Of a stretch of 64,000 nt of DNA, positions 1 to 10,112 are shown piece by piece (position 1 is the stretch's first letter; each line of letters opens with the position of its first letter). This stretch comes from Pusillimonas sp. T7-7 (GTDB lineage: Bacteria; Pseudomonadota; Gammaproteobacteria; Burkholderiales; Burkholderiaceae_B). The position numbers and the translations under genes are program-made. The stretch lies in assembly GCF_000209655.1 (NCBI RefSeq), contig NC_015458.1, positions 496,001 through 560,000 on the forward strand, read 5' to 3'. The notes below the pieces were generated by a model that was not told the DNA's origin, did not search any database, and saw nothing but the letters and a program-made list of their open reading frames with translations.

Positions 1-1501
1 CAACTTCAAAATCCGTGCCGGCGTTAAGACGCAGACCGAATTTCTTGATACGCATCTCGATGACTGCCGGGCGTCCTACCAGTATGGGATGGGCGAACTG
101 TTCGTCCACGACAGTCTGGGCTGCGCGCAGTACACGCTCGTCCTCGCCATCGGCGTATATGACCCGCTTCGGCGCGCTCTTGGCCTGCATGAAAAGAGGA
201 CGCATCAGTTGCCCGGTGTGGTAGACCAGGCTCATGAGCTTCTGGCGATAGGCCTCCAGGTCGGCAATGGGACGCTTGGCAACGCCAGAGGCTGCAGCGG
301 CTTCGGCTACGGCAGGAGCAATCTTGATGATAAGGCGTGGATCGAATGGCTTGGGAATAATGTAGTCGGGACCGAAGCTGAGTTCTTCGCCCGCATACGC
401 TATGGCTACTTCATCGTTCTGTTCGGCTTCGGCCAGTTCAGCAATGGCTTTCACGCAGGCCAGCTTCATTTCTTCGTTGATGACCGTGGCGCCCGCATCC
501 ATGGCGCCTCGGAAAATGAAGGGAAAGCACAAAACGTTGTTCACCTGATTGGGGTAGTCGGAACGGCCGGTGGCAATAATGCAGTCGGGCCGTGCCGCTT
601 TGGCTACTTCAGGGCGGATTTCGGGTTCGGGATTGGCCAGCGCCAGAATCAACGGTTGGGGCGCCATGGTTTTGACCATATCGGCCGACAGGACTCCGGG
701 CGCAGAACACCCCAGGAATACGTCGGCGTCCTGGCATACATCAGCCAGCGTTCGGGCCGTGGTTTCTTGCGCGTAGCGTGCCTTGTTCGGTTCCATGCCT
801 TCTTCACGGCCTTTGCTAATCACACCGCGTGAGTCGACGACATAGATATTTGCGGGTTTCACACCCAGGTGGACCAGCAAGTCCAGGCAAGCAATGGCGG
901 CAGCACCGGCCCCCGAGCACACCAGCTTCACCTCTTCGAGTTTCTTGCCCACAACTTTCAGGCCGTTCAGGATGGCGGCCGAAGAAATAATGGCCGTTCC
1001 GTGCTGATCGTCGTGGAAAACAGGAATTTTCATGCGTTCGCGCAGCTTCTTTTCTATATAGAAGCACTCGGGCGCCTTGATGTCTTCAAGATTGACGCCA
1101 CCCAGCGTGGGTTCCAGCGCGGCGATGATGTCGACCAGTTTGTCGGGGTCGGTTTCGGCCAGTTCGATATCGAAAACGTCGATGCCGGCGAATTTCTTGA
1201 ACAGGCAACCCTTGCCCTCCATGACGGGTTTGGCTGCCAACGGGCCGATATTCCCCAGACCCAATACCGCTGTTCCGTTGGTGATGACTCCTACAAGATT
1301 GGAGCGCGAGGTGTACATGGAGGCCGCATCTTCGCCATTTTCATGGATACTCATGCACGCGAACGCGACGCCGGGCGAGTACGCCAGCGATAGGTCGTCT
1401 TGGTTGGCCAGGGGTTTGGTCGGCATGACCGATATTTTTCCGGGGACCGGATTTGCGTGGTAGTCGAGGGCCAATTTGGCGAGATCGGCTGTGGCGTCCA
1501 T
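1..1501 (-). CDS. maeB: NADP-dependent malic enzyme, 3' end beyond window
   Basis: Oxidatively decarboxylates malate to pyruvate in the cytosol. Reading the minus strand from the ATG at 1501 gives 500 open codons to the window edge, so the C-terminus is missing. The N-terminal half has the malic-enzyme core (AYSPGV near residue 44, [12 protein letters not shown] near 75, HDDQHGTA near 140) and a Rossmann segment ([13 protein letters not shown]). After about residue 430 the sequence changes to a phosphate acetyltransferase-like region ([17 protein letters not shown]), as in the long MaeB-type enzymes of about 760 residues, in which this domain is generally regarded as regulatory. An AGGAG lies about 11 bases before the start. 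It is divergent from sucA across a 316-base gap. Confidence 0.93.
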   Translation of the reverse strand, partial: MDATADLAKLALDYHANPVPGKISVMPTKPLANQDDLSLAYSPGVAFACMSIHENGEDAASMYTSRSNLVGVITNGTAVLGLGNIGPLAAKPVMEGKGCLFKKFAGIDVFDIELAETDPDKLVDIIAALEPTLGGVNLEDIKAPECFYIEKKLRERMKIPVFHDDQHGTAIISSAAILNGLKVVGKKLEEVKLVCSGAGAAAIACLDLLVHLGVKPANIYVVDSRGVISKGREEGMEPNKARYAQETTARTLADVCQDADVFLGCSAPGVLSADMVKTMAPQPLILALANPEPEIRPEVAKAARPDCIIATGRSDYPNQVNNVLCFPFIFRGAMDAGATVINEEMKLACVKAIAELAEAEQNDEVAIAYAGEELSFGPDYIIPKPFDPRLIIKIAPAVAEAAAASGVAKRPIADLEAYRQKLMSLVYHTGQLMRPLFMQAKSAPKRVIYADGEDERVLRAAQTVVDEQFAHPILVGRPAVIEMRIKKFGLRLNAGTDFEV

Positions 1502-1817
1502 GGTGGCGTGCTCCTGCTAAAAATACACAAATAAATTCAGGCAAAAATTAACTGCATAATGCGCGTTTGTGTGAAGAATATCCTGATTCATGCAAAGCTG
1601 TTTGTTAATGCCAACGCTTTCTGTGAATTGTCCGTCATTTCCAGTCTTCGGGTTTATCCTTTGTAACTTCACGGGTATACTACTCTGAATACGGCTTATC
1701 AAGGCGTCGTACGTTGCCTTCTGCCCCCGCTATCCGCTAAACGGTCTGGCCGTGTTGCGGAAGGTTGTTCCCTGCATCAATAACGAGTGAAGCACTCGAA
1801 TTAGGTGAAGCGCATAT
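1502..1817. promoter_or_regulatory. Divergent control region maeB / sucA
   Basis: This 316-base AT-richer gap separates two divergent central-metabolism genes and must hold both promoters. On the plus strand TATACT at 1676-1681 is a good -10 box, but the hexamer 17 bases upstream matches the -35 consensus poorly, so an activator may be needed. A perfect small hairpin (CGAGTG, loop AAG, CACTCG; 1784-1798) sits just before the sucA ribosome-binding site AGGTGAAG (1803-1810). I found no convincing minus-strand promoter and no open frame worth calling. Confidence 0.4.
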
Positions 1818-4688
1818 ATGTCATCGGAAATAGAACTTTTATCTAACTCTTACCTGTTTGGTAGCAACGCCCCCTATGTCGAGGAACTCTACGAGTCTTA
1901 CCTTGACAACCCTGGTTCCGTTCCGGACCAGTGGCGCGATTACTTTGATCAACTGCAACACCAGCCTGCCACCGATGGCAGCGAAGTCACGCGCGATCAG
2001 GCCCATGCGCCGGTCATCGAGTCCTTCGCCCAGCGCGCCAAGGCCAATGCTTTTGTCACCCACACGCGGGCGCCCGACCTCACAGTCGCCGGTAAGCAGG
2101 TCTACGTCCAATCCATTATTGCTGCCTATCGCTCGCTGGGTGCGCGTATTGCCGCGCTTGATCCGCTCAAGCGCCAGGATCGCCCCAGTATTCCAGAGCT
2201 CGATCCAGGTTTCTATGGCCTGACCGAGGCCGACCTTGACCAGGTCTATTCGGCCACCAATACCTACTTCACCAAAGCCGACACCATGACCATGCGCGAC
2301 ATGCTCAAGGCTTTGCGCGACACTTATTGTCGCAATGTGGGTGCCGAGTTCATGCATATTTCCGACCCGACTGCCAAGCGCTGGATCCAGGAACGCCTGG
2401 AGTCAACCGTTGGCGTACCGTCCTTTTCTGCAGAGCAAAAACGCCATATCCTGCAGCAGGTCACCGAAGCCGAAGGCCTCGAGCGCTTCCTGCATACCAA
2501 GTATGTAGGCCAGAAACGTTTCTCCCTTGAAGGCGGTGAAAGCTTTATCGCCGCCATGGACGAAGTCGTCGGGCATGCCGGCGACAACGGCGTTCAGGAA
2601 ATCGTAGTGGGCATGGCCCACCGTGGTCGCCTGAATATGCTGGTCAACATCATGGGCAAGATGCCCGGCGATTTGTTCGCTGAATTCGAAGGCAAGCACG
2701 CTGAAGGCCTGACCGATGGCGACGTCAAATACCACAACGGCTTCTCCAGCGATCTGTCCACGCGTGGCGGTCCTGTGCACTTGTCCCTGGCGTTCAACCC
2801 TTCGCACCTTGAAATCGTCAATCCCGTTGTCGAGGGCAGTGTACGTGCCCGCCAGGATCGTCGGGGCGATGAGCAAGGTTTGCAAGTGCTGCCGGTTCTG
2901 GTGCACGGCGACGCCGCTTTTGCCGGGCAGGGCGTTGTCATGGAAACGCTCAATCTGGCGCAAACACGTGGTTATGGCACTGGCGGCACGCTGCACATTG
3001 TCATTAATAACCAAATCGGTTTCACCACGTCCGATCCTCGCGACTCGCGCTCTACGCTGTATTGCACTGACGTCGTGAAAATGATCGAAGCTCCCGTGTT
3101 TCACGTCAATGGCGATGACCCGGAAGCCGTGGTGTATGTTACGCAGCTGGCGCTCGACTACCGCATGCAGTTCCATCACGACGTCGTGGTCGATATTGTC
3201 TGCTTCCGCAAGCTGGGCCACAACGAACAAGATACCCCATCGCTGACGCAGCCCCTGATGTACAAAAGCATCGGCAAGCATCCTGGCACGCGTAAAGTGT
3301 ATGCCGATAAGCTTGTCGCTCAAGGCATCCTGGCCGAGGGTGAGCCCGACCAGTTGGTCAAAGACTATCGTCAGCTCATGGAAGACGGACAGCGTACCAT
3401 CGAGCCCGTCCTGACCGACTACAAGAATAAGTACTCCACCGATTGGTCCGCTTTCCTGGGCGCCAAATGGACCGACCAGGCTGATACCGGTGTGCCGCTG
3501 GCCGAACTGACCCGCATTGGCGAAAAGTTGACCACGGTGCCGGAAGGTTTCACTGTCCACTCGCTGGTTAATAAGCTGCTCAACGACCGACGCAATATGG
3601 CGCGTGGCGAGCAGAATCTAGACTGGGGTATGGGCGAGCATCTGGCGTTTGCCACGCTGGTTGCGTCTGGCTATGCCATCCGCATCACAGGGCAAGACTC
3701 GGGCCGCGGCACGTTTACCCACCGGCATGCGGTGCTGCATGACCAGAAGCGCGAGCGCTGGGACGACGGCACTTATATTCCGCTGCAAAACGTCTCCGAA
3801 ACTCAAGCGCCGTTTACGGTCATCGATTCGGTGCTGTCCGAAGAGGCCGTACTGGCCTTCGAATATGGCTACGCTTCGGCCGAACCTAATACGTTGACCA
3901 TCTGGGAAGCGCAATTCGGCGACTTCGTCAACGGCGCACAAGTGGTGATCGATCAGTTCATTACTTCGGGCGAAGCAAAGTGGGGCCGCCAGTGTGGCCT
4001 GACCATGATGCTGCCGCACGGCTACGAAGGCCAGGGCCCCGAACACTCGTCAGCGCGTATCGAACGCTTCCTGCAGCTGTGCGCCGACAACAATATACAG
4101 GTTGTGCAGCCCACCAACGGCGCCCAGATCTTCCACGTATTGCGTCGCCAGATGATCCGGCCTTTCCGCAAGCCACTGGTCATCCTGACGCCCAAGTCTT
4201 TGCTGCGCAATAAAGATGCCACTTCGCCACTGTCCGACCTGGCAAACAGTCAGTTCCTGCCTGTCATCGGCGAGCAAGACGAAAGCATAGCTCCAGCAGA
4301 CGTCAAGCGGGTGCTGGTATGCTCGGGCAAGGTCTACTACGACATTGTTAACGCTCGCAGGGATGCCGGCCGTTCAGATGTCGCCATACTGCGTGTCGAG
4401 CAGCTCTATCCCTTTGCCCATAAGGCTTTCCAGGCGGAATTGCAAAAATATTCCAACGCCAAGGAAATTGTCTGGGTGCAAGATGAGCCGCAAAATCAGG
4501 GTCCCTGGTTTTATGTTCAGCATCATCTGTATGAAAATATCGCTGATGGTCAGCGTTTGGGTTATGCGGGTCGTTCAGCATCGGCTTCGCCCGCAGTAGG
4601 CTATTTGGCCAAACACCAAGAGCAGCAGCGCAATCTGCTTGAGCAGGCCTTGGCACCCAAATTCAAAAGCTTCATGCTGACCAAATAA
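1818..4688 (+). CDS. sucA: 2-oxoglutarate dehydrogenase E1 component
   Basis: Thiamine-diphosphate-dependent decarboxylase of the TCA cycle; decarboxylates 2-oxoglutarate and passes the succinyl group to the lipoyl arm of SucB. The 956-residue length is normal for SucA/OdhA. The N-terminus (SNSYLFGSNAPYVEELYESY) is the usual E2/E3-docking tail. HNGFSSDLSTRGG lies near residue 303, followed by FNPSHLEIVNPVVEGSVRAR; the cofactor region NGDDPEAV (near 431) to GHNEQD (near 467) is intact. The C-terminal half carries the transketolase-like pyrimidine-binding part (YGYASAEPNTLTIWEAQFGDF) and a closing EPQNQGPW segment. The start is supported by AGGTGAAG about 8 bases upstream. First gene of sucA-sucB-lpdA. 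Confidence 0.97.
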   Translation: MSSEIELLSNSYLFGSNAPYVEELYESYLDNPGSVPDQWRDYFDQLQHQPATDGSEVTRDQAHAPVIESFAQRAKANAFVTHTRAPDLTVAGKQVYVQSIIAAYRSLGARIAALDPLKRQDRPSIPELDPGFYGLTEADLDQVYSATNTYFTKADTMTMRDMLKALRDTYCRNVGAEFMHISDPTAKRWIQERLESTVGVPSFSAEQKRHILQQVTEAEGLERFLHTKYVGQKRFSLEGGESFIAAMDEVVGHAGDNGVQEIVVGMAHRGRLNMLVNIMGKMPGDLFAEFEGKHAEGLTDGDVKYHNGFSSDLSTRGGPVHLSLAFNPSHLEIVNPVVEGSVRARQDRRGDEQGLQVLPVLVHGDAAFAGQGVVMETLNLAQTRGYGTGGTLHIVINNQIGFTTSDPRDSRSTLYCTDVVKMIEAPVFHVNGDDPEAVVYVTQLALDYRMQFHHDVVVDIVCFRKLGHNEQDTPSLTQPLMYKSIGKHPGTRKVYADKLVAQGILAEGEPDQLVKDYRQLMEDGQRTIEPVLTDYKNKYSTDWSAFLGAKWTDQADTGVPLAELTRIGEKLTTVPEGFTVHSLVNKLLNDRRNMARGEQNLDWGMGEHLAFATLVASGYAIRITGQDSGRGTFTHRHAVLHDQKRERWDDGTYIPLQNVSETQAPFTVIDSVLSEEAVLAFEYGYASAEPNTLTIWEAQFGDFVNGAQVVIDQFITSGEAKWGRQCGLTMMLPHGYEGQGPEHSSARIERFLQLCADNNIQVVQPTNGAQIFHVLRRQMIRPFRKPLVILTPKSLLRNKDATSPLSDLANSQFLPVIGEQDESIAPADVKRVLVCSGKVYYDIVNARRDAGRSDVAILRVEQLYPFAHKAFQAELQKYSNAKEIVWVQDEPQNQGPWFYVQHHLYENIADGQRLGYAGRSASASPAVGYLAKHQEQQRNLLEQALAPKFKSFMLTK

Positions 4689-4718
4689 TACATACCTCAC
4701 ATAAACGGAATACATACT

Positions 4719-5915
4719 ATGGCTATTATTGACGTTCTCGTACCCCAGCTTTCCGAGTCCATCACCGAGGCTACTCTGCTCAACTGGAAGAAACAACCGG
4801 GGGAAGCGATCGAAGCCGACGAGATCCTGATCGAGGTAGAAACTGACAAGGTCGTTCTTGAAGTGCCCGCACCTTCGGCGGGTGTGATGAAAGAAATCGT
4901 TAAAGGCGATGGCAGTACTGTGACTGCCGGCGAAGTTTTGGCTCGTATCGACTCTGAAGGCAAGGCTGCAGCGCCAGCGGCTGCCGCAGAAGAGTCGGCA
5001 GCCGCCGCCCCAGCCGCCGCTGCCGCACCGTCTGCTTCGGCCATCGCTTCGCCTGCCGCAGGCAAGATTTTGGCCGAAAAAGGTGTAGACCCCGCATCGG
5101 TTGAAGGCTCGGGCCGGGACGGTCGTATCACCAAGGGCGACGCTCTTCAGGCAGGTAGTGCGCCGGCCAAGAAAGCAGCTGCTCCCGTAGCTCCTGCTTC
5201 GCTTTCGCTCGACGGTCGCCCCGAGCAGCGCGTACCCATGAGCCGCCTGCGCGCCCGTGTGGCCGAGCGGCTGCTGCAATCGCAATCCGACAACGCCATT
5301 CTTACGACCTTCAACGAAGTCAACATGCAGGGCATTCTGGATCTGCGCAAGAAATACAAAGACCAGTTCGAAAAAGAACACGGCGTCAAGCTGGGTTTCA
5401 CTTCTTTCTTTGTAAAGGCTGCAGTGGCAGCCCTGAAGAAGTACCCCGTTGTCAACGCATCGGTCGATGGCAAAGACATCATCTATCACGGCTACTTCGA
5501 TATTGGTATTGCTGTGGGCAGTCCGCGTGGCCTGGTTGTGCCCATCCTGCGTAACGCAGATCAGCTCTCCATTGCCGAAATCGAAAAGCAAATTGCCGAC
5601 TTTGGTGCGCGCGCACGCGACGGCAAGCTGGGTCTTGAAGAACTGACCGGCGGTACGTTCTCCATCTCCAATGGCGGTGTGTTCGGCTCCATGCTGTCTA
5701 CACCCATCATTAATCCTCCACAGTCGGCAATTCTTGGCATTCATGCCACCAAAGAGCGCCCTGTGGTCGAGAACGGCCAAATCGTCATTCGCCCCATCAA
5801 CTTCCTTGCTTTGTCATATGATCACCGTATTATTGACGGTCGCGAGGCCGTGCTGGCCCTGGTCGCCATGAAAGAAGCGCTTGAAGACCCACAACGCCTG
5901 TTGCTGGATGTCTAA
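4719..5915 (+). CDS. sucB: Dihydrolipoyl succinyltransferase (2-OGDH E2)
   Basis: Core of the 2-oxoglutarate dehydrogenase complex; moves succinyl from lipoamide to CoA. Domain order over 398 residues: one lipoyl domain with the lipoylated lysine in [10 protein letters not shown] (about residue 44), an Ala/Pro/Glu-rich linker (about 80-108), an E3-binding domain ([18 protein letters not shown] to GRITKGD, about 109-145), another short Ala-rich linker, then the catalytic domain ending in [14 protein letters not shown] with the active-site His-Asp near 369-373. It follows sucA after 30 bases and is followed by a hairpin terminator. Confidence 0.97.
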   Translation: MAIIDVLVPQLSESITEATLLNWKKQPGEAIEADEILIEVETDKVVLEVPAPSAGVMKEIVKGDGSTVTAGEVLARIDSEGKAAAPAAAAEESAAAAPAAAAAPSASAIASPAAGKILAEKGVDPASVEGSGRDGRITKGDALQAGSAPAKKAAAPVAPASLSLDGRPEQRVPMSRLRARVAERLLQSQSDNAILTTFNEVNMQGILDLRKKYKDQFEKEHGVKLGFTSFFVKAAVAALKKYPVVNASVDGKDIIYHGYFDIGIAVGSPRGLVVPILRNADQLSIAEIEKQIADFGARARDGKLGLEELTGGTFSISNGGVFGSMLSTPIINPPQSAILGIHATKERPVVENGQIVIRPINFLALSYDHRIIDGREAVLALVAMKEALEDPQRLLLDV

Positions 5916-5943
5916 TAAATATGCTGGCTAAGGTGTAGAACAA

Positions 5944-5994
5944 CCCGGACAAGCCTGTCCGCCAGTGGGCGAACGGTTTGTCCGGGATTTTTTT
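5944..5994 (+). terminator. Intrinsic terminator/attenuator between sucB and lpdA
   Basis: CCCGGACAA (5944-5952) pairs perfectly with TTGTCCGGG (5978-5986), a 9-bp stem, and is followed by ATTTTTTT (5987-5994). A smaller inner stem (CGCC/GGCG) sits in the loop. It lies 28 bases after the sucB stop and about 108 bases before lpdA, so it probably lowers lpdA readthrough relative to sucAB. Confidence 0.8.
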
Positions 5995-6101
5995 GATCGC
6001 CTTTTCTGTTATCACGGAAGCGTGTTGCAGGCTTTGCCGCTTCCTTCCGGGGCGCAAGCTCATAAGGCTTGTGTCAACAAACTATTCAATCGAGAAAGAA
6101 T

Positions 6102-7529
6102 ATGGCTAAACAATTTGACGTTGTTGTTATTGGCGCCGGCCCTGGCGGATACATTGCTGCCATCCGTGCCGCGCAGCTGGGAAAAAGCGTGGCATGTATT
6201 GATGCCTGGAGCACAGCCGATGGTAAACCGGCTCCTGGCGGCACTTGCACTAACGTAGGGTGCATACCGTCCAAGGCCTTGCTGCAGTCGTCCGAGCATT
6301 TTGAGCAGGCCAACCATCATTTTGCCGAGCATGGCATCGAGGTCAAAGGCGTCAGCCTGAAGCTCGATACCCTGGTGGGCCGTAAAGACACGGTCGTGAA
6401 GCAAAACAATGACGGCATCCTGTATTTGTTCAAGAAAAACAAAGTCACCTTCTTCCACGGAACCGGCTCCTTTGTGTCCCAAGCCGACGGTGGCTGGGCC
6501 ATCAAGGTTTCGGGTAAAGCAGAAGAAGATCTGATTGCCAAGCACGTCATCATTGCCACCGGTTCGTCGCCACGCGAACTGCCCGGCCTGCCTTTCGACG
6601 AAGCACAAATTCTTTCCAACGATGGCGCTTTGCGTATCCCTGCGGTTCCCAAGAAGCTGGGCGTTATCGGAGCGGGTGTCATCGGCTTGGAACTGGGCAG
6701 TGTATGGCGCCGCCTCGGTGCTGAAGTAACTGTCCTGGAAGCGATGCCCGATTTCCTGGCGGTTGCCGACCAGCAAGTTGCCAAAGAAGCGCAGAAGGCG
6801 CTTACCAAGCAAGGTCTGGCCATCCACACCGGCGTCAAAATTGGCGAAGTGAAATCCACGGCTAAATCAGTCACGGTACCTTATACCGATGCCAGCGGTG
6901 CAGAACAGAAACTGGTCGTCGACAAACTCATTGTTTCGATTGGCCGCGTCCCCAATGTGGAAGGCCTGGGCCTTGACACCGTCGGGCTCAAACGCGACGA
7001 GCGCGGTTTCATCGCTGTCGACGACGACTGCAAAACCAATCTGCCCAATGTCTGGGCAGTCGGTGACGTGGTGCGCGGCCCCATGCTGGCTCACAAGGCC
7101 GAAGAAGAAGGCGTGGCGGTTGCAGAGCGCATCGCCGGGCAGCATGGTCATGTTAATTTCGGAACCATTCCTTCGGTTATCTACACCTCGCCCGAAATCG
7201 CATGGGTCGGTAAAAACGAGCAGCAGCTCAAGACCGAAGGACGTGATTACAAGGCTGGCAGTTTTCCCTTTATGGCAAATGGCCGGGCCAGGGCACTGGG
7301 CGACACTACCGGTTTCGTCAAAGTGCTTGCCGATGCCAAGACGGATGAAGTCCTGGGTGTTCACATCATCGGGCCGATGGCGTCCGAGCTGATTTCCGAA
7401 GCGGTCACCATCATGGAATTCCGTGGCGCCGCTGAAGACATCGCCCGTATTTGCCATGCGCACCCGACCTTGTCGGAAGCCATGAAGGAAGCAGCGCTGG
7501 CTGTCGACAAACGCACGCTGAATTTCTGA
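6102..7529 (+). CDS. lpdA: Dihydrolipoyl dehydrogenase (E3)
   Basis: FAD-dependent oxidoreductase that reoxidises dihydrolipoamide with NAD+, serving 2-oxoglutarate dehydrogenase and possibly other lipoyl complexes. The 475-residue protein has the N-terminal FAD site ([20 protein letters not shown]), the redox disulfide in [16 protein letters not shown] (Cys about 49 and 54), the NAD site ([15 protein letters not shown]), the second FAD motif (NVWAVGDVV) and the interface His-Glu pair in CHAHPTLSE near residue 450. An in-frame TTG at 6069 would lengthen it, but [11 protein letters not shown] is the canonical N-terminus, so the ATG at 6102 is preferred. The ribosome-binding site (GAGAAAGA) is modest. 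Confidence 0.96.
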   Translation: MAKQFDVVVIGAGPGGYIAAIRAAQLGKSVACIDAWSTADGKPAPGGTCTNVGCIPSKALLQSSEHFEQANHHFAEHGIEVKGVSLKLDTLVGRKDTVVKQNNDGILYLFKKNKVTFFHGTGSFVSQADGGWAIKVSGKAEEDLIAKHVIIATGSSPRELPGLPFDEAQILSNDGALRIPAVPKKLGVIGAGVIGLELGSVWRRLGAEVTVLEAMPDFLAVADQQVAKEAQKALTKQGLAIHTGVKIGEVKSTAKSVTVPYTDASGAEQKLVVDKLIVSIGRVPNVEGLGLDTVGLKRDERGFIAVDDDCKTNLPNVWAVGDVVRGPMLAHKAEEEGVAVAERIAGQHGHVNFGTIPSVIYTSPEIAWVGKNEQQLKTEGRDYKAGSFPFMANGRARALGDTTGFVKVLADAKTDEVLGVHIIGPMASELISEAVTIMEFRGAAEDIARICHAHPTLSEAMKEAALAVDKRTLNF

Positions 7530-7554
7530 TCACTGCTTTCCTGACGAGCAATCA

Positions 7555-7587
7555 AGAGGGGCGGCCAGGAGTCGCCCGCTCTTTTTT
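7555..7587 (+). terminator. Intrinsic terminator after lpdA
   Basis: AGAG-GGGCG (7555-7563) pairs with CGCCC-(G)-CTCT (7573-7582), a 9-bp stem with one bulged G and a 9-base loop, followed by a run of six T (7582-7587). It sits 25 bases after the lpdA stop and ends the sucA-sucB-lpdA transcript before zapE. Confidence 0.7.
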
Positions 7588-7646
7588 CCCGCCGAGCCGC
7601 CCCCAAGTGGAAAAACGCCTCCTCGGGGGCCTTCCAAGAAAACATA

Positions 7647-8738
7647 ATGAATGTCCAAGAGTATTATCAACATACCCTGCAAGAGCGCGGCTATCAGGCC
7701 GACCAGGCGCAGCAGGCGGCTATAGAGCGCTTGCAGGAGTATTTCGATGACTGGGTGAGCTTTAAGCAAGACCGTTCTTCCGCATTGAAGAAAATCTTCA
7801 AACGACCCGATGTGCCACGCGGCGTGTTTTTATGGGGCGGCGTAGGCCGGGGTAAAAGCTTCCTGATGGATGCGTTTTATCTGACGGTGCCTGTAAAGCG
7901 CAAGACGCGTGTGCATTTTCATGAGTTCATGCGTAGCGTACATCGTGAACTTGATGCGGTTCGGGGCCAGCAAGACCCGCTGGACGAGGTGGCGCGCCGT
8001 ATTGCCAAGCGCTACCGCTTGATCTGCTTCGATGAATTCCATGTGTCGGATGTTGCCGATGCCATGATTCTGTACAGACTGTTGCTCAAGCTGTTCGAGC
8101 ATGGCACTTCTTTTATCATGACATCAAACTACGAGCCCAGCACGCTGTATCCCGATGGGCTGCATCGCGATCGCATCCTGCCTGCCATCAAATTGATACA
8201 GGAACGCATGGATATCCTGAATGTGGATGTGGGTACCGATTATCGCCGACGTAGTCTTGAACAAGTTCGCTTGTATCTAACTCCGATTACGGACGGAACG
8301 AATAAAGAGCTACAGGCCTATTTCGACAAACTTCTGGACACAGCGCCTCTGAAGCCGGTGCTCACTGTTGAAAACCGCGAGCTCAAAGCCATTGCTCTGG
8401 GGGGGAGTATTGTCTGGTTTGACTTTGCCACCCTGTGTGGCGGCCCGCGTTCGCAGAACGATTACCTGGATCTGGCCAGCCGCTTCCAGACCGTGATATT
8501 GTCGAACGTGCCCCGCATGGAGGCTCGCCATGCGTCGGAAGCGCGCCGCTTTACCTGGTTGATCGATGTATTCTACGATCACAAGGTAAAACTCATTATG
8601 TCGGCTGAATGCGAACCCGACGAGCTCTACACCCAAGGGCCGATGTCCAACGAATTTCATCGTACGGTATCACGCATCATGGAAATGCAGTCCCGCGAAT
8701 ACCTTGATTCCGAGCGACGCGCAGCCGTTACGCTGTAG
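7647..8738 (+). CDS. zapE: Cell division protein ZapE (AFG1-like ATPase)
   Basis: AFG1/LACE1-family P-loop ATPase; in Escherichia coli ZapE is reported to act on the FtsZ ring under stress or low oxygen. The protein has 363 residues, normal for the family. Walker A is [13 protein letters not shown] (about 64-76), Walker B is [15 protein letters not shown] (about 126-140), and a sensor-like [11 protein letters not shown] follows. Its place directly after sucAB-lpdA is, from recall, common in Burkholderiales, but a terminator separates it from lpdA, so it likely has its own promoter in the short GC-rich gap. Confidence 0.93.
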   Translation: MNVQEYYQHTLQERGYQADQAQQAAIERLQEYFDDWVSFKQDRSSALKKIFKRPDVPRGVFLWGGVGRGKSFLMDAFYLTVPVKRKTRVHFHEFMRSVHRELDAVRGQQDPLDEVARRIAKRYRLICFDEFHVSDVADAMILYRLLLKLFEHGTSFIMTSNYEPSTLYPDGLHRDRILPAIKLIQERMDILNVDVGTDYRRRSLEQVRLYLTPITDGTNKELQAYFDKLLDTAPLKPVLTVENRELKAIALGGSIVWFDFATLCGGPRSQNDYLDLASRFQTVILSNVPRMEARHASEARRFTWLIDVFYDHKVKLIMSAECEPDELYTQGPMSNEFHRTVSRIMEMQSREYLDSERRAAVTL

Positions 8739-8764
8739 ATACCTTAATGACACTGAAGCGATTT

Positions 8765-10105
8765 ATGAACACCCGAGTATTGACAGGCATCACCACGTCC
8801 GGAACGCCCCACTTGGGCAATTATGCCGGCGCCATTCGTCCTTCCATACAGGCCAGCAAGCTGCCGGGTGTGGATGCTTTTTACTTCATGGCAGACTATC
8901 ACGCGCTGATCAAGTGTGATGATCCGCAGCGCATCGCCCGCTCCCGTCTTGAAATCGCGGCCACCTGGATAGCTGCCGGCCTGGATCCTGATGTCGTCAC
9001 CTTCTATCGCCAGTCCGACATTCCGGAAATTCCGGAGTTATGCTGGATGCTGACCTGCGTAACCGCCAAGGGCCTGATGAATCGCGCCCATGCCTATAAA
9101 GCGGCGGTTGACCAGAATGTGGCCAGGCAGCAGGAAGCCGACGATGGCATCACCATGGGTTTATTCTCATATCCGGTGTTGATGGCGGCCGACATCCTGA
9201 TGTTCAACGCCAATAAAGTACCGGTAGGCCGAGACCAGATACAGCATCTGGAAATGGCCCGCGACATCGCCCAGCGCTTCAACCATCTGTATGGCCAGGG
9301 TGACGATTTGTTCGTTCTGCCGGAAGTTCAGATTGATGACGAAGTGGCAACGCTGCCCGGACTCGACGGGCGCAAGATGTCGAAGAGTTACGACAACACC
9401 ATACCTTTGTTCGAGGGCGGTGCAAAAGGCCTGCGTGCTGCTGTCATGCGCATAGTCACCGATTCACGCCAGCCAGGCGAGCCTAAAGATGTTGAAAGCT
9501 CGCATCTTTATACTCTGTACCGGGCTTTTGCAGCACCTCAGACTTCAGCTCAGTTTCGCAAAAGCCTGGAAGAGGGCATGGGATGGGGAGAAGCAAAAGA
9601 ACAGCTATGCGCCACCATAGAAGCGGAGCTGGCGCCTATGCGCGAACGCTACGCCGAACTCATTGAACGCCCTGATCGTATTGAAGACATCCTTCAAGCA
9701 GGAGCCGTCAAGGCGCGCCGTTTGTCGCAGCCCCTGATGGAACGCCTACGGGCAGCGGTAGGCCTGCGGTCTGTAACTGTTTGTGTGCCTGACGACCATA
9801 AGTCCGCGGGCAAGAAAAGCAAAGAAAAGTCCGCGCGTTTTGTCAGTTTCCGTGACGATGCGGGGCAATTCCGTTTCCGTCTACTGACTGCCGATGGGCA
9901 AGAGCTGCTGTTGTCCGAGTCTTTTTCCGACCCGAAGGCGGCCGGACAGGCTATGGGTCGGCTCAAGAGCCAGCCGCTCGAGAGCCTGACCAGCGAAGCA
10001 CAGGGCGTGGCCAGTGTCCGGATTGATGGCGTGTTGGTCAGCCAGTTCGACGCAGCCTTGTTGCCGCAGCTGCGTGAGGCCATCGCCCAGATGGCTCAAG
10101 ACTGA
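8765..10105 (+). CDS. trpS: Tryptophanyl-tRNA synthetase with C-terminal extension
   Basis: Class I synthetase charging tRNA-Trp. The HIGH-like motif is TPHLGNYAG near the N-terminus and KMSKS appears as [10 protein letters not shown] (9364-9393). At about 446 residues it is roughly 110 longer than the 334-residue E. coli enzyme. The extra C-terminal part, from about 9835, reads as a compact domain ([20 protein letters not shown] then [16 protein letters not shown]) resembling YegP/DUF1508 modules. [19 protein letters not shown] matches the N-terminus I recall for relatives; an in-frame ATG at 8747 would add six residues, and neither start has a strong ribosome-binding site. Confidence 0.93.
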   Translation: MNTRVLTGITTSGTPHLGNYAGAIRPSIQASKLPGVDAFYFMADYHALIKCDDPQRIARSRLEIAATWIAAGLDPDVVTFYRQSDIPEIPELCWMLTCVTAKGLMNRAHAYKAAVDQNVARQQEADDGITMGLFSYPVLMAADILMFNANKVPVGRDQIQHLEMARDIAQRFNHLYGQGDDLFVLPEVQIDDEVATLPGLDGRKMSKSYDNTIPLFEGGAKGLRAAVMRIVTDSRQPGEPKDVESSHLYTLYRAFAAPQTSAQFRKSLEEGMGWGEAKEQLCATIEAELAPMRERYAELIERPDRIEDILQAGAVKARRLSQPLMERLRAAVGLRSVTVCVPDDHKSAGKKSKEKSARFVSFRDDAGQFRFRLLTADGQELLLSESFSDPKAAGQAMGRLKSQPLESLTSEAQGVASVRIDGVLVSQFDAALLPQLREAIAQMAQD

Positions 10106-10112
10106 AGCAAGT

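Noticed and set aside
89..832. Plus-strand frame of 247 codons at the left edge
   Set aside because: The minus strand encodes malic enzyme continuously through this interval.
2403..3560. 385-codon antisense open frame opposite sucA
   Set aside because: Shadow of high-GC coding sequence; sucA motifs are unambiguous.
4575..5780. 401-codon antisense open frame opposite sucB
   Set aside because: No family resemblance; overlaps the well-supported sucB completely.
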